The notes under the pieces are model-generated. The model was not told the DNA's origin and ran no database searches. It saw only the letters and a list, made by a program, of their open reading frames with translations. From Ralstonia pickettii (GTDB lineage: Bacteria; Pseudomonadota; Gammaproteobacteria; Burkholderiales; Burkholderiaceae): a DNA stretch of 64,000 bases. Both the position numbers and the translations under genes were made by a program. The stretch lies in assembly GCF_001699815.1 (NCBI RefSeq), contig NZ_MCGB01000069.1, positions 1-64,000 on the forward strand, read 5' to 3'. Positions 20,893 to 29,676 of this stretch are shown here, in pieces (position 1 is the first letter of the stretch; every line of letters starts with the position of its first letter).

Positions 20893-23058
20893 TTACTTCA
20901 GCGACAGTTGATCGGACAGCACACGCGGCGTCAGGAAGACCAGCAGCTCCGTGCGGTTGTTGATCTTGCTCGTGCTCTTGAACAGATTGCCGAGCACCGG
21001 AATGTCGCCTAGCAGCGGCACCTTGTTGATGTCGGTCCGCTCGTTCTGCGTGTAGATACCGCCGATCACGACCGTGCCGCCGTTCTCGACCAGCACCTGC
21101 GTCTGCACGTGCTTGGTGTCGATGGCGAAGCCGTTGGTGGTCTGGATCCCCACGCTGTCCTTGTTGACGTCGACATCCAGGAAGATGTTGCCGTCCGGCG
21201 TGATCTTCGGCGTCACTTCCAGCTTCAGGTTGGCCTTCTTGAACGACACCGAAGTCGCACCGGAAGACGTCGCCTGCTGGTACGGAATCTCAGTACCTTG
21301 CTCGATCAGCGCCTTGATGTTGTCGGCAGTGACCACGCGCGGGCTGGAGACGATCTTGCCGCGGCCATCAGCTTCCAGCGCAGACAACTCGAGCGCCAGG
21401 AAGCGGCCGGCACCGGCGTTGAACAGGCTCACGGCCACGCTGGCCGCGTTCACACCATTGATGCCGTTGGCGGGGAAGCTGATCGCCGGGCTGTTGTCCC
21501 ACGTGGCGCCCTGCGTAATCGGCGACACCACGTTGGTGTAGGTATTGCCGTAACCAGCGCCATTCGTCTTCGACGCGAAGCCCAGCTTCGCACCCAAGTT
21601 GCGGCTGAACGTGTCGTCCGCCTCGACGATGCGCGCTTCGATCATCACCTGGCGAACCGGGATGTCGATCTTCAAGAGGAAGGCCTGCACCTCTTCAAGC
21701 TTGCTCGGGATGTCGGAGACGAACAGTTGATTCGTACGCGTATCCGCCGTGAGCGAGCCGCGCTTGGACAGGATCCGGGAAGTCGCGGCACCGCCAGCGA
21801 CACCGCCTGCCCCACCCGCGGCGCCGGCACCCAGCAGCATGTTGCGCACATCCCCAGCGCTTTGGTAGTTCAGGCGGAACACCTGGCTGCGCAGTGGCTC
21901 CAGCTCGGTCACTTGCTGCTGCGACTCAAGCTCGGCCTTTTCCTTCGTGGCCAGCTCACCGCGCGGGGCAACCCACAGGACGTTGCCGTTGCGACGCGAT
22001 GCCAGCCCCTTCGAATCGAGCACGATCTGCAGTGCCTGATCCCAGGGCACATCTTTCAGGCGCAGCGAAAGGGTGCCCGTCACGCTATCGCTGGTCACGA
22101 TGTTGAGGTTCGTGAAGTCGGCGAAGACTTGCAGCAAAGAACGCACATCGATGTTCTGGAAGTTCAGCGACAGGCGCTCACCGCGGTAGCCGGGGCCGGA
22201 AATCAGCTTGTTCGGGTCTTCCTTGGTCGGACGCACCTCCACCACGAACTGCGTGTCGGTCTGGTACGAGCTGTATTGCCAGTTACCGCGCGGCTCGATG
22301 ATCAGGCGTGCGCCTGTGCCGTTGTCGGTGGCACGCATGGCCTGCACCGGCGTGCCGAAATCGCTCACGTCATAGCGACGGCGCAGCGACTGTGGCAGCG
22401 TCGCACCGACGAAGTCCACGACGAGGTTCTGGCCTTGCTGGGCGATGTTGATCGCCGAGTTGGCAGTCGACAGGTCGACCACCACGCGGCCGGCGAGATC
22501 CTCGCCGCGGCGGAAATCAACATTGCGCACCGCAGGGCGCTCGGCGCCCGCGACGGGGGCCGGGGCCGAGAATGTCGGCGCCGCGACAGCCGCCGCCACT
22601 GGCGCAGCTTCCAGCGTCAGTACGTACTGGTTGCCACGCACCTCCGACTTGTACTGCGTCTGGCGCGATAGATCGAGCACGACGCGGGTACGGTCGCCGA
22701 TCTGCACGACGTTCGCCGAACGCAGCAGCTTGCCGCCGTACTGGTAATTGGCGCGGCCTTGCGCGAAGGTCGCCCCGAAGAAGTCGATGGCGATACGCGC
22801 AGGCTGCTGCGTGCTGAACTCCACCGGCTTCTGGGTCGGCGCGCTCTTGAGCGTGACCGTCACCACGGTGGATTCACCGGCCGTGGCCTGCTCTACCTTT
22901 TCAATCGTGTTGCCGGAGACGGCCGCCGCAGGCGCTGCCTGCTGAGCGACCGCCTGACCGGCCACCATGAACAGGCACAGCGAAAGCCATGCCACCGCGC
23001 CCCCCCGGGCCACTCGGGTTGCCTGCGACAGGCCGCCCTTCACAAGACGCATCGTCAT
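20893..23058 (-). CDS. pilQ: Type IV pilus secretin PilQ
   Basis: PilQ forms the outer-membrane ring through which the type IV pilus passes. The 721-residue precursor has a signal peptide ending near VAGQAVAQQ and two AMIN domains that bind peptidoglycan. A secretin/TonB short N-terminal domain (ERLSLNFQNIDVRSLLQVFA), an N1-type domain and the C-terminal secretin core follow, the last with PRVVTADNIKALIEQGTEIP and the VPLLGDIPVLGNLFKS signature. I chose the ATG at 23058, which overlaps the pilP stop as ATGA. It is the last gene of pilMNOPQ. Confidence 0.96.
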   Translation of the reverse strand: MTMRLVKGGLSQATRVARGGAVAWLSLCLFMVAGQAVAQQAAPAAAVSGNTIEKVEQATAGESTVVTVTLKSAPTQKPVEFSTQQPARIAIDFFGATFAQGRANYQYGGKLLRSANVVQIGDRTRVVLDLSRQTQYKSEVRGNQYVLTLEAAPVAAAVAAPTFSAPAPVAGAERPAVRNVDFRRGEDLAGRVVVDLSTANSAINIAQQGQNLVVDFVGATLPQSLRRRYDVSDFGTPVQAMRATDNGTGARLIIEPRGNWQYSSYQTDTQFVVEVRPTKEDPNKLISGPGYRGERLSLNFQNIDVRSLLQVFADFTNLNIVTSDSVTGTLSLRLKDVPWDQALQIVLDSKGLASRRNGNVLWVAPRGELATKEKAELESQQQVTELEPLRSQVFRLNYQSAGDVRNMLLGAGAAGGAGGVAGGAATSRILSKRGSLTADTRTNQLFVSDIPSKLEEVQAFLLKIDIPVRQVMIEARIVEADDTFSRNLGAKLGFASKTNGAGYGNTYTNVVSPITQGATWDNSPAISFPANGINGVNAASVAVSLFNAGAGRFLALELSALEADGRGKIVSSPRVVTADNIKALIEQGTEIPYQQATSSGATSVSFKKANLKLEVTPKITPDGNIFLDVDVNKDSVGIQTTNGFAIDTKHVQTQVLVENGGTVVIGGIYTQNERTDINKVPLLGDIPVLGNLFKSTSKINNRTELLVFLTPRVLSDQLSLK

Positions 23059-23600
23059 TGCGCGCTCTCCTGAACTTTCAGGGTCGTCATTTTTTCTTTC
23101 CATTCGGTCGTGCCTTCGCGCACCAGCTCACGCAGGGTGAGTTCCTGGTCTCCGATGCGGACGATGCGACCATAGTTTTGTCCGATGTACTGCCCCACAT
23201 GCACATGCTGCGTCTTGTCCCCGACAGACACGACGGCTTCCGTCTCGCCATTGCGCTTCATCGTCCCGACCAGCTTGAAGGCTTCCAGCGGATAGTCTTC
23301 CAGCGGCTCGCGACGGCGATTCGGTTCCGGCGATTCGTTCTGCGCGCGCGAAAGTTCTGCCACCTTCTGCACACTGAACGGATCAGTCTGCTTGGTGGTC
23401 GTGTACTCGCGCGGCGCATAAGGCTTGGGCTCGGGCAGCGGCGGCACGGTCGTACTGACGCTCTGGCGCGCTTGCTGCATCCATTGCTGCAATTCATCGT
23501 CTTCGCTCGCGCCGCAGGCCGTCAGCACGACGGCCAGGCACAGCGGCGACAGACGCAGAAGATGCGACATGCGGCGACGGCTCATGGTGCGGCCCCTCAT
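23055..23600 (-). CDS. pilP: Type IV pilus lipoprotein PilP
   Basis: PilP is an inner-membrane-anchored lipoprotein that links the PilNO complex to the PilQ secretin. The 181-residue protein has a lipobox (VVLTAC, Cys near residue 29), a Pro-rich linker, and the HR-type beta domain with LEAFKLVGTMKR-like content (YPLEAFKLVGTMKRNGE) and VHVGQYIGQNYGRIVRI. It overlaps both pilO and pilQ by four bases. A later ATG (MSRRRMS) could also serve as start. Confidence 0.95.
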   Translation of the reverse strand: MRGRTMSRRRMSHLLRLSPLCLAVVLTACGASEDDELQQWMQQARQSVSTTVPPLPEPKPYAPREYTTTKQTDPFSVQKVAELSRAQNESPEPNRRREPLEDYPLEAFKLVGTMKRNGETEAVVSVGDKTQHVHVGQYIGQNYGRIVRIGDQELTLRELVREGTTEWKEKMTTLKVQESAQ

Positions 23601-24256
23601 TTGGCGCCTCCCTTGGCGGCGGCGTTCGCCTTGCGCTGCGCGGCCTGCTCCTCGGCGTCGAGCGCCCGATAGGCTTCAGCACGCGTTTCCATCACCATGC
23701 CGCCATCCTTGGTGCCCGTCAGCGAAATGTTCTGCAGCGTGACGATGCGTGAGAGCGCCGCCACGTCGGCAGCGAACAGCGCCATGTCGTGATAGCGGCC
23801 ATTCACCTTCACCGCCACCGGGATCTCGGCGTAGTAAGGCTTGATCACCGCGCCGGACGGACGGAACAGGTCGAAGGTCAGGCCACGCGCAATACCGGCA
23901 TGGTTGACGTCGGCCAGCAGCGCATCCATCTCGGTCTTGTTGGGCAGTTGCAGTTCAAGCTTGGCGACACGCTGCTCCACCTCAGCCTTCTGCTTGCGCA
24001 GCGCTTCGAGGTTCACGACCTGCGCAAGCTTGCTCTGGTATGCCGACTTGAGGTTGCCCTGCTCGGTGCGCTTGGCGTCGCGCTCGTCAAACTTGCCGCT
24101 CCAGTAGAACTGCCAACCCAGGCCGATCACCAGCACGGCGGAGAGAATCATGAACAGGATGCGCGGCGCGATCGGCCACGTTTCCGGCTCATTCAGGTTC
24201 AGGCCACGGAACTGGCTGACCAGGTCTTCCAGCGAAATTTCGGTCGAGAGCGCCAT
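23597..24256 (-). CDS. pilO: Type IV pilus alignment protein PilO
   Basis: PilO pairs with PilN as an inner-membrane dimer that aligns the pilus motor with the secretin. The 219-residue protein has one membrane segment (about residues 28-45, ILFMILSAVLVIGLGWQFYW), a coiled-coil region with QVVNLEALRKQKAEVEQRVA, and a ferredoxin-like domain. An Ala/Lys-rich tail ends it. I chose the ATG at 24256, two bases after the pilN stop, with GGGGAAA upstream. Confidence 0.94.
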   Translation of the reverse strand: MALSTEISLEDLVSQFRGLNLNEPETWPIAPRILFMILSAVLVIGLGWQFYWSGKFDERDAKRTEQGNLKSAYQSKLAQVVNLEALRKQKAEVEQRVAKLELQLPNKTEMDALLADVNHAGIARGLTFDLFRPSGAVIKPYYAEIPVAVKVNGRYHDMALFAADVAALSRIVTLQNISLTGTKDGGMVMETRAEAYRALDAEEQAAQRKANAAAKGGAK

Positions 24257-24258
24257 GG

Positions 24259-24891
24259 TTATTTCCCCGCCGTGGCCGCACCCGGCTTGGCCGGCGCTGC
24301 CGGCTCGGCCTTCCATTGGAAGCGGATCGTGAAGTTGAACAGGCGGCGCTGTTCCTTCAGGTTGTTCGTCATGGTGGTGGCCACCGATTCACCCAGCTCG
24401 GCATGATCGAGCCAGGGCACCGCACCCAGGTTGCGCAGCAGGTCCGACACGCGCTCGTTGGACTGCGCCACCCCCGAGACGGTGTAACGGTCGCCATCCT
24501 GTTTGAGCGAGGTGAGATAGATGCCGTCCGGCACCTGGCGCACCAGTTCTTCGAGCAACTGCACCGGGCGGTTGCGCTGGTTCTGCAGGCTTTCCACCGC
24601 TTGCTGACGCTGCAGCAGGTCGTCGATGTCCTTCTTGAGGGTGTTGACCTCGGTGATCTGCTTGTCCATCTCCGCGTTCTTCTGCGTGAGGATGTCGTTG
24701 ATGCGTTGCGCCTCTTCGGTCTGGTGATCGATCACCATGCCGCCCAGGAACACCACCACCGCGCCCGCAACGGCCGCGCCGCCCAGGCTCATGAAGACTT
24801 TCTTGCGCTTGCCGGCGCGTCGCTCTGCGTGATACGGCAGCAGGTTGACGTTCGGGAGCGCATTCACGGCATTCGCGCTTTCATTGGCCAT
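24259..24891 (-). CDS. pilN: Type IV pilus assembly protein PilN
   Basis: PilN is an inner-membrane protein whose cytoplasmic N-terminal peptide docks in PilM. The peptide is visible as NVNLLPYHAERRAGKRKK, with the conserved INLLP-type motif, followed by one membrane segment (VAGAVVVFLGGMVI), a coiled coil and a small periplasmic domain. I chose the ATG at 24891, preceded by AAGGAG, giving 210 residues. Confidence 0.94.
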   Translation of the reverse strand: MANESANAVNALPNVNLLPYHAERRAGKRKKVFMSLGGAAVAGAVVVFLGGMVIDHQTEEAQRINDILTQKNAEMDKQITEVNTLKKDIDDLLQRQQAVESLQNQRNRPVQLLEELVRQVPDGIYLTSLKQDGDRYTVSGVAQSNERVSDLLRNLGAVPWLDHAELGESVATTMTNNLKEQRRLFNFTIRFQWKAEPAAPAKPGAATAGK

Positions 24892-24901
24892 CGTCAGCTC
24901 C

Positions 24902-25987
24902 TTATTGCAGCCCGCGCAGGGCAAGGCCCGCGCTGACGATGTAGGCCGGCAGATCGCGCTGCAGATAGCGCGCGTTGACGTTCTTGGCCGCGCCCATGTT
25001 GGCGAACGGGTTGGCCAGCGTCGTATTGATCTGCGTCTGCTGCTGGATGGCGGTCTGCACGCCCAGCAACGATGCGTGACCGCCCGAGAGCACGATCTCG
25101 TCCACGCGGCCGACGCTCGACGTCGACAGGAAATTCTGAATCGCCTGGCCGACCTCCATGGCCAGCGTCTCGAGCGAAGGCTTGAGCAGCTGGCTGCGGT
25201 ATTCGTCGGGCAGCGTGTTCTTGCGCTTCTTTACCTCGGCCTTGAGCAGGTCGAGGGAAAACAGGCGCGAGATGCTTTGCGTGAGCTGGTCGCCCGAGCC
25301 GGACATCGGCTGCTCGTACAGCTCCTTCCAGCCTTGGTAGAACAGTGCGTGCGAGCGCGCACCACCCAAGTGGAACATCGCCACGACGGGCATGTCGCGC
25401 GTTTCAATTTCGCTGGCGTCCGGCTTGACCGCCAGCATGTGCGTCATGGCCCGCTGGATGGCGTTCTCTTCCACGTCCATGACGATCGCTTTCAGACCGG
25501 CCATCTCGGCGGCGGTCACGCGCTCGGTCACGCGCTCGGAAACCGTTGCCGTCACGCGCACGCCGATCCCGCCTTCGGTTTCGGACGGGCCGATCACGAC
25601 ATAGTCGAAATTGACGTTCTGCGAGGGCGGAAACAGCCGGTTGGCTTCGCTCTCGACCTGCACGAAGAGCTCGTCTTCGGTCAGGTTGTCGGGCAGGCTG
25701 ACGGTTTGCGATTCCGTCAGGCTTGCAGGAATGGCAAGCACGGCTTCCTTACCGCGAATGCCAGCCTTGGCGATGGCGCGCTTGAGCGCATTGCCCACCG
25801 CATCGATATTCACCAGATTGCCGTCAGCGACGGCACTGCGTTCAATCAGCTCGCTGGCGCACTTTTCGAGACGGAAATCCCCCTGCTTGCCGTTGGCGGA
25901 CAACTCCACCACCTTGACGCTGGAAGACCCGATATCTATCCCGACGATATTGCGGCGCAGCAGGCCGGACAACAAACCCCGTCGCAC
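24902..25987 (-). CDS. pilM: Type IV pilus actin-like protein PilM
   Basis: PilM is an actin-fold cytoplasmic protein that binds ATP and the PilN tail, linking the PilNO-PilP-PilQ complex to the cytoplasmic motor. The 361-residue protein shows the phosphate-1 motif VGIDIGSSSVKVVELS, the second strand-loop DYVVIGPSE, and the adenosine-side IVLSGGHASLLG. The start at 25987 is GTG with a GGGGTG sequence a few bases upstream. It heads the pilMNOPQ operon and is divergent from mrcA. Confidence 0.95.
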   Translation of the reverse strand: MRRGLLSGLLRRNIVGIDIGSSSVKVVELSANGKQGDFRLEKCASELIERSAVADGNLVNIDAVGNALKRAIAKAGIRGKEAVLAIPASLTESQTVSLPDNLTEDELFVQVESEANRLFPPSQNVNFDYVVIGPSETEGGIGVRVTATVSERVTERVTAAEMAGLKAIVMDVEENAIQRAMTHMLAVKPDASEIETRDMPVVAMFHLGGARSHALFYQGWKELYEQPMSGSGDQLTQSISRLFSLDLLKAEVKKRKNTLPDEYRSQLLKPSLETLAMEVGQAIQNFLSTSSVGRVDEIVLSGGHASLLGVQTAIQQQTQINTTLANPFANMGAAKNVNARYLQRDLPAYIVSAGLALRGLQ

Positions 25988-26424
25988 AGAGACACCCCAC
26001 CGTTTATAGTTTTTTGAACCCTGGCGCCCGTCGCAAATCCAACGTGCGCCATAGCCTGCTTAGATTTGCTGCTGGATTCTCACAAAATCCTTTAGAACAG
26101 GCAAACGCTCCAGCAGACCGCGACGCATTTCGCGCCATGCCCTTCCGAAAGCGTTGTCAAAACCCCACGGTCGGGGGATACCCCTTTCGTCTGACTTGAT
26201 TTCCGCTCCGCCTACTTCTAACGGCGGATTCGTAGCCGCCTTGAATCGCGGGACTCCGGATGCACAATCAGCGCGCCAACCGAGCATGACGCAGCGCACA
26301 AGTGCAGTCTGGTTAGCAGACGTGACACTCGTTACGTGCTGTTACGTCCGATGCGGCCGGACTGCGGAAGCCCCAACGATATAATCGCCGCCACGCTGAC
26401 TGACACCCCCGGTGCCCACCCGTA
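25988..26424. promoter_or_regulatory. 437-base divergent intergenic region between pilM and mrcA
   Basis: No credible gene is visible here. For mrcA a perfect TATAAT is at 26380-26385, 40 bases before the ATG, without a good -35. For pilM a TATAAA-like hexamer lies on the minus strand close to the start. The middle holds an AT-richer patch around 26060-26110. The region probably contains both promoters. Confidence 0.5.
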
Positions 26425-28839
26425 ATGGCTACTGCCCAAACCACCCCAGCTTCGCCCAAGCCGCCCAAAGCCCGCCGCCCGCTGTGGGCGCGACTGCTTC
26501 TCTGGATGCTCGGCCTGTTCGTTGCCATGGGGGTCGTCGGGGCGCTGCTGCTGGGCTATGCCCTGCTCGTCGCCGCGCCCAACCTGCCGTCGCTCGACGC
26601 CATCACCGATTACCGCCCGAAGATTCCGCTGCGCGTGTACACCGCCGACAACGTCCTCATCGGCGAATTCGGTGAAGAGCGCCGCAGCTTCGTGCCGATC
26701 GCGCAGATGCCCGACGTGATGAAGCGCGCGGTGCTGGCCATCGAGGATGACCGTTTCTACGAGCACGGCGGCGTCGACTTCATCGGCGTGCTGCGCGCGG
26801 GGCTGGCGAATCTGCACGGCGGCCTGTCGCAAGGCGCGTCGACCATCACGATGCAGGTGGCACGCAACTTCTTCCTGTCGAGCGAGAAGACATACACGCG
26901 CAAGATCTACGAGATACTGCTTTCGTACAAGATCGAGGCGAGCCTCACAAAGGATCAGATCCTTGAGCTGTACATGAACCAGATCTACCTGGGCCAGCGT
27001 GCATACGGCTTTGCCAGCGCCGAGCAGATCTACTTCGGCAAGAACATCAAGGACATCACCCTGGCCGAAGCAGCCATGCTGGCGGGCCTGCCCAAGGCGC
27101 CATCGGCGTACAACCCCGTGGTGAACCCGAAGCGCGCCAAGGTGCGTCAGGAGTACATCCTGCAACGCATGCGTGACCTGCACTACATCACCCCGGAACA
27201 GTACACCCAGGCCGTCAACGAGCAACTGCCGGTGCGCGGCGAAGGCCATGAATTCGACGTGCACGCCGAATACGTCGCCGAAATGGTGCGCCAACTCATG
27301 TATGCGCAATACCGCGAGGAAACCTATACGCGCGGCCTGAACGTCTACACGACGCTGCGCAAGGCCGATCAGGACGTTGCGTATCAATCCGTGCGTCGCG
27401 GCATTCTCGATTACGAGCGCCGTCACGGTTATCGCGGCCCTGAAGCGTTCATCGACCTGCCCTCCGATGCGGAAGAGCGCGAACAGGCCATCGACGACGC
27501 CTTGCTCGAGCACCCGAACAGCGACGATCTGCAATCGGCCGTGGTGGTGAGCGTGTCACCCAAGCTGGTGCGCGCGACGATGCTGACCGGTGAGACGATC
27601 GACCTGGCCGGCGACGGCCTGCGCTTTGCACAGGCGGCCCTGTCGAACAATGCACAGCCCAAGATCAAGCTGCGCCCAGGTGCGGTGATCCGCGTGATCG
27701 AGGACACGAAGACGCAGAAGTGGTCCATCACGCAGTTGCCGGAAGTGGCGTCGGGCTTCATCTCGCTGGACCCGCAGACGGGCGCGATCTACTCCATGGT
27801 TGGCGGCTTTGATTTCAATCGCAGCAAGTTCAACCACGTCACGCAGGCGTGGCGCCAGCCGGGTTCGAGCTTCAAGCCGTTCATCTACTCGGCGGCGGTG
27901 GACAAGGGTTTCTCGCCGTCTACGGTCATCAACGACGCGCCGCTCTCGATCCCGACCGGCGATACCGGCGGGCAGGTGTGGGAGCCGAAGAACTACGGCG
28001 GCGGCTATGACGGCCCGATGACGATGCGCCGCGCGCTGCAAAAGTCGAAGAACCTGGTGTCGGTGCGGATCCTGCGCGCGATTGGTACGCAGTACGCGCA
28101 GCAGTACATCACCCGCTTCGGCTTCGACGCCGATCGGCACCCGGCCTATCTGCCGATGGCGCTGGGCGCAGGCTCGGTGACGATGCTGCAGATGGCGAGC
28201 GGCTACTCGGTGTTCGCCAACGGCGGCTACCGCGTGAACCCGTACATCATCGATCGCGTGGTGGATGCGCGCGGCACGGTCGTGCAGCAAAGCCATCCGA
28301 TGACCGCCGGCAAGGACGCCGTGCGCGTGATCGATCCGCGCAACGATTTCATCATGGATTCACTGCTGCGCAGCGTGGTGTCGAACGGCACGGGCTACCA
28401 GGCCAAGGTCAAGCTGGGCCGCAACGACATGGCTGGCAAGACCGGCACCACCAACGACTCGTTCGACGCCTGGTTTTGCGGCTACACGCCCAAGCTGGTC
28501 GGCGTGGCCTGGATGGGCTACGACAACCCGCGCAGCCTGGGGGATCGCGAAACCGGTGGCGGCCTGGCCCTGCCGATCTGGATCAACTACATGAGCTACG
28601 CGCTCAAGGGCGAACCCCAGACCGAGCGCCAGCCGCCCGAAGGCGTCGTGCAGATGGCCGGCGACTGGGCTTACGAGGAATACGCCAACGGCCAGGGCGT
28701 GGCCTCGGTTGGCCTGGGCGATGCGATGCCGGGAGGCTCCGCACCGGCCGGCGATCAATCGCAACAGCCGGGCATCAACCTGGCGCCGACGCAGGAGCAG
28801 GAGAAGCAGAAGATTCTCGACATGTTCCGCGGCAACTGA
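26425..28839 (+). CDS. mrcA: Penicillin-binding protein 1A (bifunctional PG synthase)
   Basis: PBP1A polymerises glycan strands and cross-links peptides at the inner membrane. The 804-residue protein has an N-terminal membrane anchor (about residues 22-50) and a GT51 glycosyltransferase domain with catalytic Glu in AIEDDRFYEHGGVDF and the QGASTITMQVARNFFLS and GRSxxEK-like RKIYEILLSYKIEASLTKDQ segments. An OB-like insertion precedes the transpeptidase domain, which has SSFK (QPGSSFKPFIYSA), SKN (QKSKNLVSVR) and KTG (MAGKTGTTNDSFDAWF). Divergence from pilMNOPQ is conserved in many proteobacteria. Confidence 0.96.
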   Translation: MATAQTTPASPKPPKARRPLWARLLLWMLGLFVAMGVVGALLLGYALLVAAPNLPSLDAITDYRPKIPLRVYTADNVLIGEFGEERRSFVPIAQMPDVMKRAVLAIEDDRFYEHGGVDFIGVLRAGLANLHGGLSQGASTITMQVARNFFLSSEKTYTRKIYEILLSYKIEASLTKDQILELYMNQIYLGQRAYGFASAEQIYFGKNIKDITLAEAAMLAGLPKAPSAYNPVVNPKRAKVRQEYILQRMRDLHYITPEQYTQAVNEQLPVRGEGHEFDVHAEYVAEMVRQLMYAQYREETYTRGLNVYTTLRKADQDVAYQSVRRGILDYERRHGYRGPEAFIDLPSDAEEREQAIDDALLEHPNSDDLQSAVVVSVSPKLVRATMLTGETIDLAGDGLRFAQAALSNNAQPKIKLRPGAVIRVIEDTKTQKWSITQLPEVASGFISLDPQTGAIYSMVGGFDFNRSKFNHVTQAWRQPGSSFKPFIYSAAVDKGFSPSTVINDAPLSIPTGDTGGQVWEPKNYGGGYDGPMTMRRALQKSKNLVSVRILRAIGTQYAQQYITRFGFDADRHPAYLPMALGAGSVTMLQMASGYSVFANGGYRVNPYIIDRVVDARGTVVQQSHPMTAGKDAVRVIDPRNDFIMDSLLRSVVSNGTGYQAKVKLGRNDMAGKTGTTNDSFDAWFCGYTPKLVGVAWMGYDNPRSLGDRETGGGLALPIWINYMSYALKGEPQTERQPPEGVVQMAGDWAYEEYANGQGVASVGLGDAMPGGSAPAGDQSQQPGINLAPTQEQEKQKILDMFRGN

Positions 28840-28853
28840 ACGTCGCGCCCACG

Positions 28854-28886
28854 AAAAAGCCGCCCTTCGAGGCGGCTTTTCTTTTT
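28854..28886. terminator. Bidirectional terminator between mrcA and cyaY
   Basis: AGCCGCC (28858-28864) pairs with GGCGGCT (28871-28877) over a six-base loop, with an A run before and a T run after, so it can end transcription of mrcA (plus) and cyaY (minus). Confidence 0.9.
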
Positions 28887-28909
28887 GTCATGCGACGAGA
28901 CGGTTACGC

Positions 28910-29254
28910 TCAGCCGGCGGCCAATGTCACATCCACATCGCTTTGCTGGCTGATATAGCGCGAGAGCGCCACATAGAGCTCTTCCTTGCTGCGCGTGTCG
29001 ACCCAGCGGCCGTCGTCGCCCCGGCGGAAATGGAAACCGCCGGCACGCGCTGCCACCCACAGTTCCTGCATCGGCGCCTGGCTGTTGATGATGATCTTGG
29101 AGCCATCGTCGAATTCCAGCGTCAGCACGTTACCGGTGCGATTGACCTCGATGTCGGCATCGGCCTCGTCGGCAGCCGTTTCGACGATGTTTTCGATGCG
29201 GGTGAGTTCCGCTTCGGCCAGCGCCAGGAACTCCGATTCGCTCAGGGGGGGCAT
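28910..29254 (-). CDS. cyaY: Bacterial frataxin CyaY
   Basis: CyaY binds iron and modulates the IscS-IscU iron-sulfur assembly machinery. The 114-residue protein has the acidic first helix (SESEFLALAEAELTRIENIV then ADEADADIEV), the NVLTLEFDDGSKIIINSQAP strands and the conserved ELWVAARAGGFHFR with the key Trp. I chose the ATG of MPPLSESEF at 29254, preceded by GGAGTG; the longer frame upstream is spurious. It is divergent from the lptM-like gene. Confidence 0.95.
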   Translation of the reverse strand: MPPLSESEFLALAEAELTRIENIVETAADEADADIEVNRTGNVLTLEFDDGSKIIINSQAPMQELWVAARAGGFHFRRGDDGRWVDTRSKEELYVALSRYISQQSDVDVTLAAG

Positions 29255-29391
29255 GCTACACTCCAAAATCTTGCGCGGACGTTGCGTGGCGGCCATTTGC
29301 GGCCCGTCCTGACCAGCAGGCGCCTCGTCCCATATGACTCCGATCGCCGCAAGGGTCACACCCTGGGGCATCCTTTCTGCACCATCATCCG

Positions 29392-29625
29392 ATGATACGA
29401 ACCGCCGCCATTGTAGCCACTGTCGGCCTGACCCTGACGGTCGCAGGCCTATCCGGCTGCGGGATTCGCGGGCCGCTGTACATGCCCAAGGTGCCGCCGG
29501 CGCCAACCGCGCCGCAAACCACTGACCCCGGCATCGCCGGCCCGAACGCCGTGCCGCAGCCCCCGGTTCCGGGCGCCAAACCCGCAGCCGCAGATGCGGC
29601 CAGCGCGGTGCCCGCGAACCGCTAA
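29392..29625 (+). CDS. lptM: LptM-like small lipoprotein (YifL family)
   Basis: The 77-residue protein has a lipoprotein signal with lipobox LSGC (Cys23), followed at once by GIRGPLYMP, the short conserved motif of the LptM/YifL family. LptM helps the LPS translocon LptD/E mature. The rest is Pro/Ala-rich and unstructured. It lies 51 bases upstream of lysA on the same strand, as in many proteobacteria. Confidence 0.85.
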   Translation: MIRTAAIVATVGLTLTVAGLSGCGIRGPLYMPKVPPAPTAPQTTDPGIAGPNAVPQPPVPGAKPAAADAASAVPANR

Positions 29626-29676
29626 TCCCGTCTTTTTGCTCAACCGGCGACGCCCTTATCCGGTGCGACGCCCAGA

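Noticed and set aside
26060-26299. 79-residue open frame on the minus strand in the pilM-mrcA gap
   Set aside because: No good ribosome-binding site, no recognisable domain and an unlikely composition; the region reads better as promoter DNA.
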